In this document: positions 62,603 to 64,000 of the stretch, piece by piece
How the letters are laid out: every line of letters starts with the position of its first letter
How positions within the stretch are numbered: position 1 is the first letter of the stretch
NCBI RefSeq assembly: GCF_964019625.1
Contig: NZ_OZ026458.1
Coordinates: 434,001 to 498,000, forward strand
Reading direction: 5' to 3'
DNA from: Spiroplasma endosymbiont of Diplazon laetatorius
Lineage (GTDB): Bacteria > Bacillota_I > Bacilli_A > Mycoplasmatales > Mycoplasmataceae
DNA: 64,000 nucleotides
The notes under the pieces: model-generated
What the model was told of the DNA's origin: nothing
The model's input: the letters and a program-made list of their open reading frames with translations, nothing else
The model's database searches: none
Program-made: the position numbers and the translations under genes

Positions 62603-63575
62603 ATTCGGAACTATAGGTACTTCACAAATCACAGAACAATTTATTTCTGCTGCTATAAAAAATCCAAACTGTAAAGTTACATCTTGTTACTCAAGAGATA
62701 GATCTAAAGCTCAAGATATAATTAGAAATCACAAACTTTATGCAAAAGCAGCTGATAGTTTTGATCAAATGTTAGACGAAATTGATGCAGTTTACATTGC
62801 TTCACCTAATGGTTTACACTATGATCAAGCAAAATATTTTTTAACACAACAAAAACATGTGTTGCTTGAAAAACCTTTAACACTTTCTTTTAATCAAGCA
62901 ATTGAATTATATGAAATTGCAAAAAGAAATAATGTTTTTCTAATGGAAGCATATAAAACTTTTCATTGTCCTCAATTTAAATATTTATTTAACTTTGTTC
63001 AAGACTTTCAACCATTCATTGCAAACTTAAATTTAAATAAATATTCATCAAGAATGGACAAAGTTAAATTAGGACAATTTGATTCTGTATTTGATGAAAC
63101 TTTAGGGAAAGGTTCAACTTATGATATGTTAATTTATCCAGTTGAACTAAGTATAGGTCTATTTGGTCCTGTTATTGAAGTTAAATCAATGGGACAAAAA
63201 TTACCAAATGGAAGTGGTTTAAGTGATTGTGTTATTTTAAGACATGAAAGCGATGTAATCACCAACATAGTGTGTAGTAAAGCAAGTGCTGGAAGAATTA
63301 AAAGTGAATTGCTTTCAGATAAAGCAACACTAACTTTTAAAAATGTTATACAATTAGAAGAGATAAGTTTGTTTCAAACAAAATCAGAAGAAGCTCAATT
63401 AATTCACGAAACAAAAGATGACAGAGATCTATTTGAATATGAAATCTCAGTATTCTTAAAAATGATATATGAAAATGATTTCTACTTAAGAGATTATTTA
63501 CTAGATATATCTTGTGAAACAGTAAGAGTTTTAAATCTTGTTGAAAGCAATCAAACAAAATTAGGAGAAAATTAA
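62595..63575 (+). CDS. Gfo/Idh/MocA family oxidoreductase
   Basis: 326 residues. Rossmann start [16 protein letters not shown] with a G-T-I-G-T-S loop, [17 protein letters not shown], and the family hallmark [11 protein letters not shown] (EKP). C-terminal alpha/beta substrate domain. It oxidises or reduces a sugar or inositol-type substrate with NAD(P); the substrate cannot be named. SD AGGAGGAAG, overlapping the previous stop by 8 nt. Confidence 0.87.
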   Translation: MIKFGTIGTSQITEQFISAAIKNPNCKVTSCYSRDRSKAQDIIRNHKLYAKAADSFDQMLDEIDAVYIASPNGLHYDQAKYFLTQQKHVLLEKPLTLSFNQAIELYEIAKRNNVFLMEAYKTFHCPQFKYLFNFVQDFQPFIANLNLNKYSSRMDKVKLGQFDSVFDETLGKGSTYDMLIYPVELSIGLFGPVIEVKSMGQKLPNGSGLSDCVILRHESDVITNIVCSKASAGRIKSELLSDKATLTFKNVIQLEEISLFQTKSEEAQLIHETKDDRDLFEYEISVFLKMIYENDFYLRDYLLDISCETVRVLNLVESNQTKLGEN

Positions 63576-63576
63576 A

Positions 63577-64000
63577 ATGAATTTAAACAAATACATTGAT
63601 CACACTTTATTAAAAGCTGACGCTAAAAAAAGTGAAATTGAAAAAATCTGTAGTGAAGCAAAAGAATTTGATTTCGCAACAGTTTGTATAAACCCGACTC
63701 ACATTAGTTATGCAAAAGGTTTATTAGAAGGAACTGATGTAGGAATTACTACAGTTGTTGGTTTCCCATTAGGAGCAACAACAAGTGAAGTTAAAGCTTT
63801 TGAAACTAAACAAGCAATTAAAAATGGAGCAACTGAAATTGATATGGTTATCAATATTGGCGCTGTAAAAGATGCTAACTGAGATTTAGTATTAAATGAC
63901 ATGAAAGCAGTTAAAGCAGCTGCTCCAAATAACTGTGTAAAAGTTATTTTAGAAAATTGTTTATTAACAAAAGAAGAAATTACAAAATGTTGTGAATTAG
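63577..64000 (+). CDS. deoC: deoxyribose-phosphate aldolase (5' part)
   Basis: 141 codons before the window ends. N-terminus [47 protein letters not shown] and [12 protein letters not shown] are characteristic DeoC motifs; [11 protein letters not shown] also matches. It cleaves deoxyribose 5-phosphate to glyceraldehyde 3-phosphate and acetaldehyde in nucleoside salvage. It starts 1 nt after the oxidoreductase stop, hence same operon. The catalytic Lys lies beyond the window edge. Confidence 0.93.

Overview
The window is AT-rich DNA in which TGA must be read as tryptophan: nearly every long gene contains in-frame TGA codons at positions where Trp fits. With the lipoprotein signal peptides, the PTS sugar operon, a relA/spoT-type gene and parE/parC, this points to a mollicute of the Spiroplasma/Mesoplasma/Entomoplasma group (genus not resolved). 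No rRNA, tRNA or CRISPR array was recognised.

Left chromosomal part (1-23715): the end of an ABC exporter, rel (stringent response), a conserved unknown, a fructose operon (DeoR-type regulator, 1-phosphofructokinase, PTS EIIABC), a minus-strand pair (APH-like kinase, MATE-like transporter), hisS-aspS, a small lipoprotein, a Pr6Pr-like membrane protein, an RGG-repeat protein, a GH18 chitinase-like lipoprotein, pepF, several unknowns, and a 940-residue membrane-anchored protein with a Cys-rich N-terminus and Ig-like repeats.

Accessory part (about 23716-43430): an integrated plasmid- or ICE-like element, even richer in A+T. It carries a DnaC/DnaI-like ATPase, an E1-like ThiF protein, an E2-like PRTRC protein B homologue and a ParB-like protein (a PRTRC-like cassette), small zinc-ribbon proteins, a type IA topoisomerase, a ferritin, a metalloprotease-like surface protein, a MobL/MobP-type relaxase, a TraG/VirD4 protein cut short, and a DUF4238 gene. 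No integrase was seen. Two repeated signals organise it: a 16-bp palindromic box (TTTTCCCCAGGGAAAA and variants, seven copies), each copy just upstream of a start codon, and a ~105-bp leader (three copies) made of an extended -10 promoter and two intrinsic-terminator hairpins whose arms can exchange. Many of its genes are interrupted, mostly by -1 shifts at A-tracts and by in-frame TAA codons, while the relaxase, ParB, ThiF, E2-like and ATPase genes are intact.

Right chromosomal part (43441-64000): three unknowns (one SEC-C-like, one P-loop ATPase), guaC and azoR on the minus strand, udk, parE - unknown - parC, a CoaE-like small protein overlapping recD2, a HEPN-like gene bounded by a 43-bp duplication of the recD2 3' end, a polytopic membrane protein, nagA, a small membrane protein, a Gfo/Idh/MocA oxidoreductase and the start of deoC.
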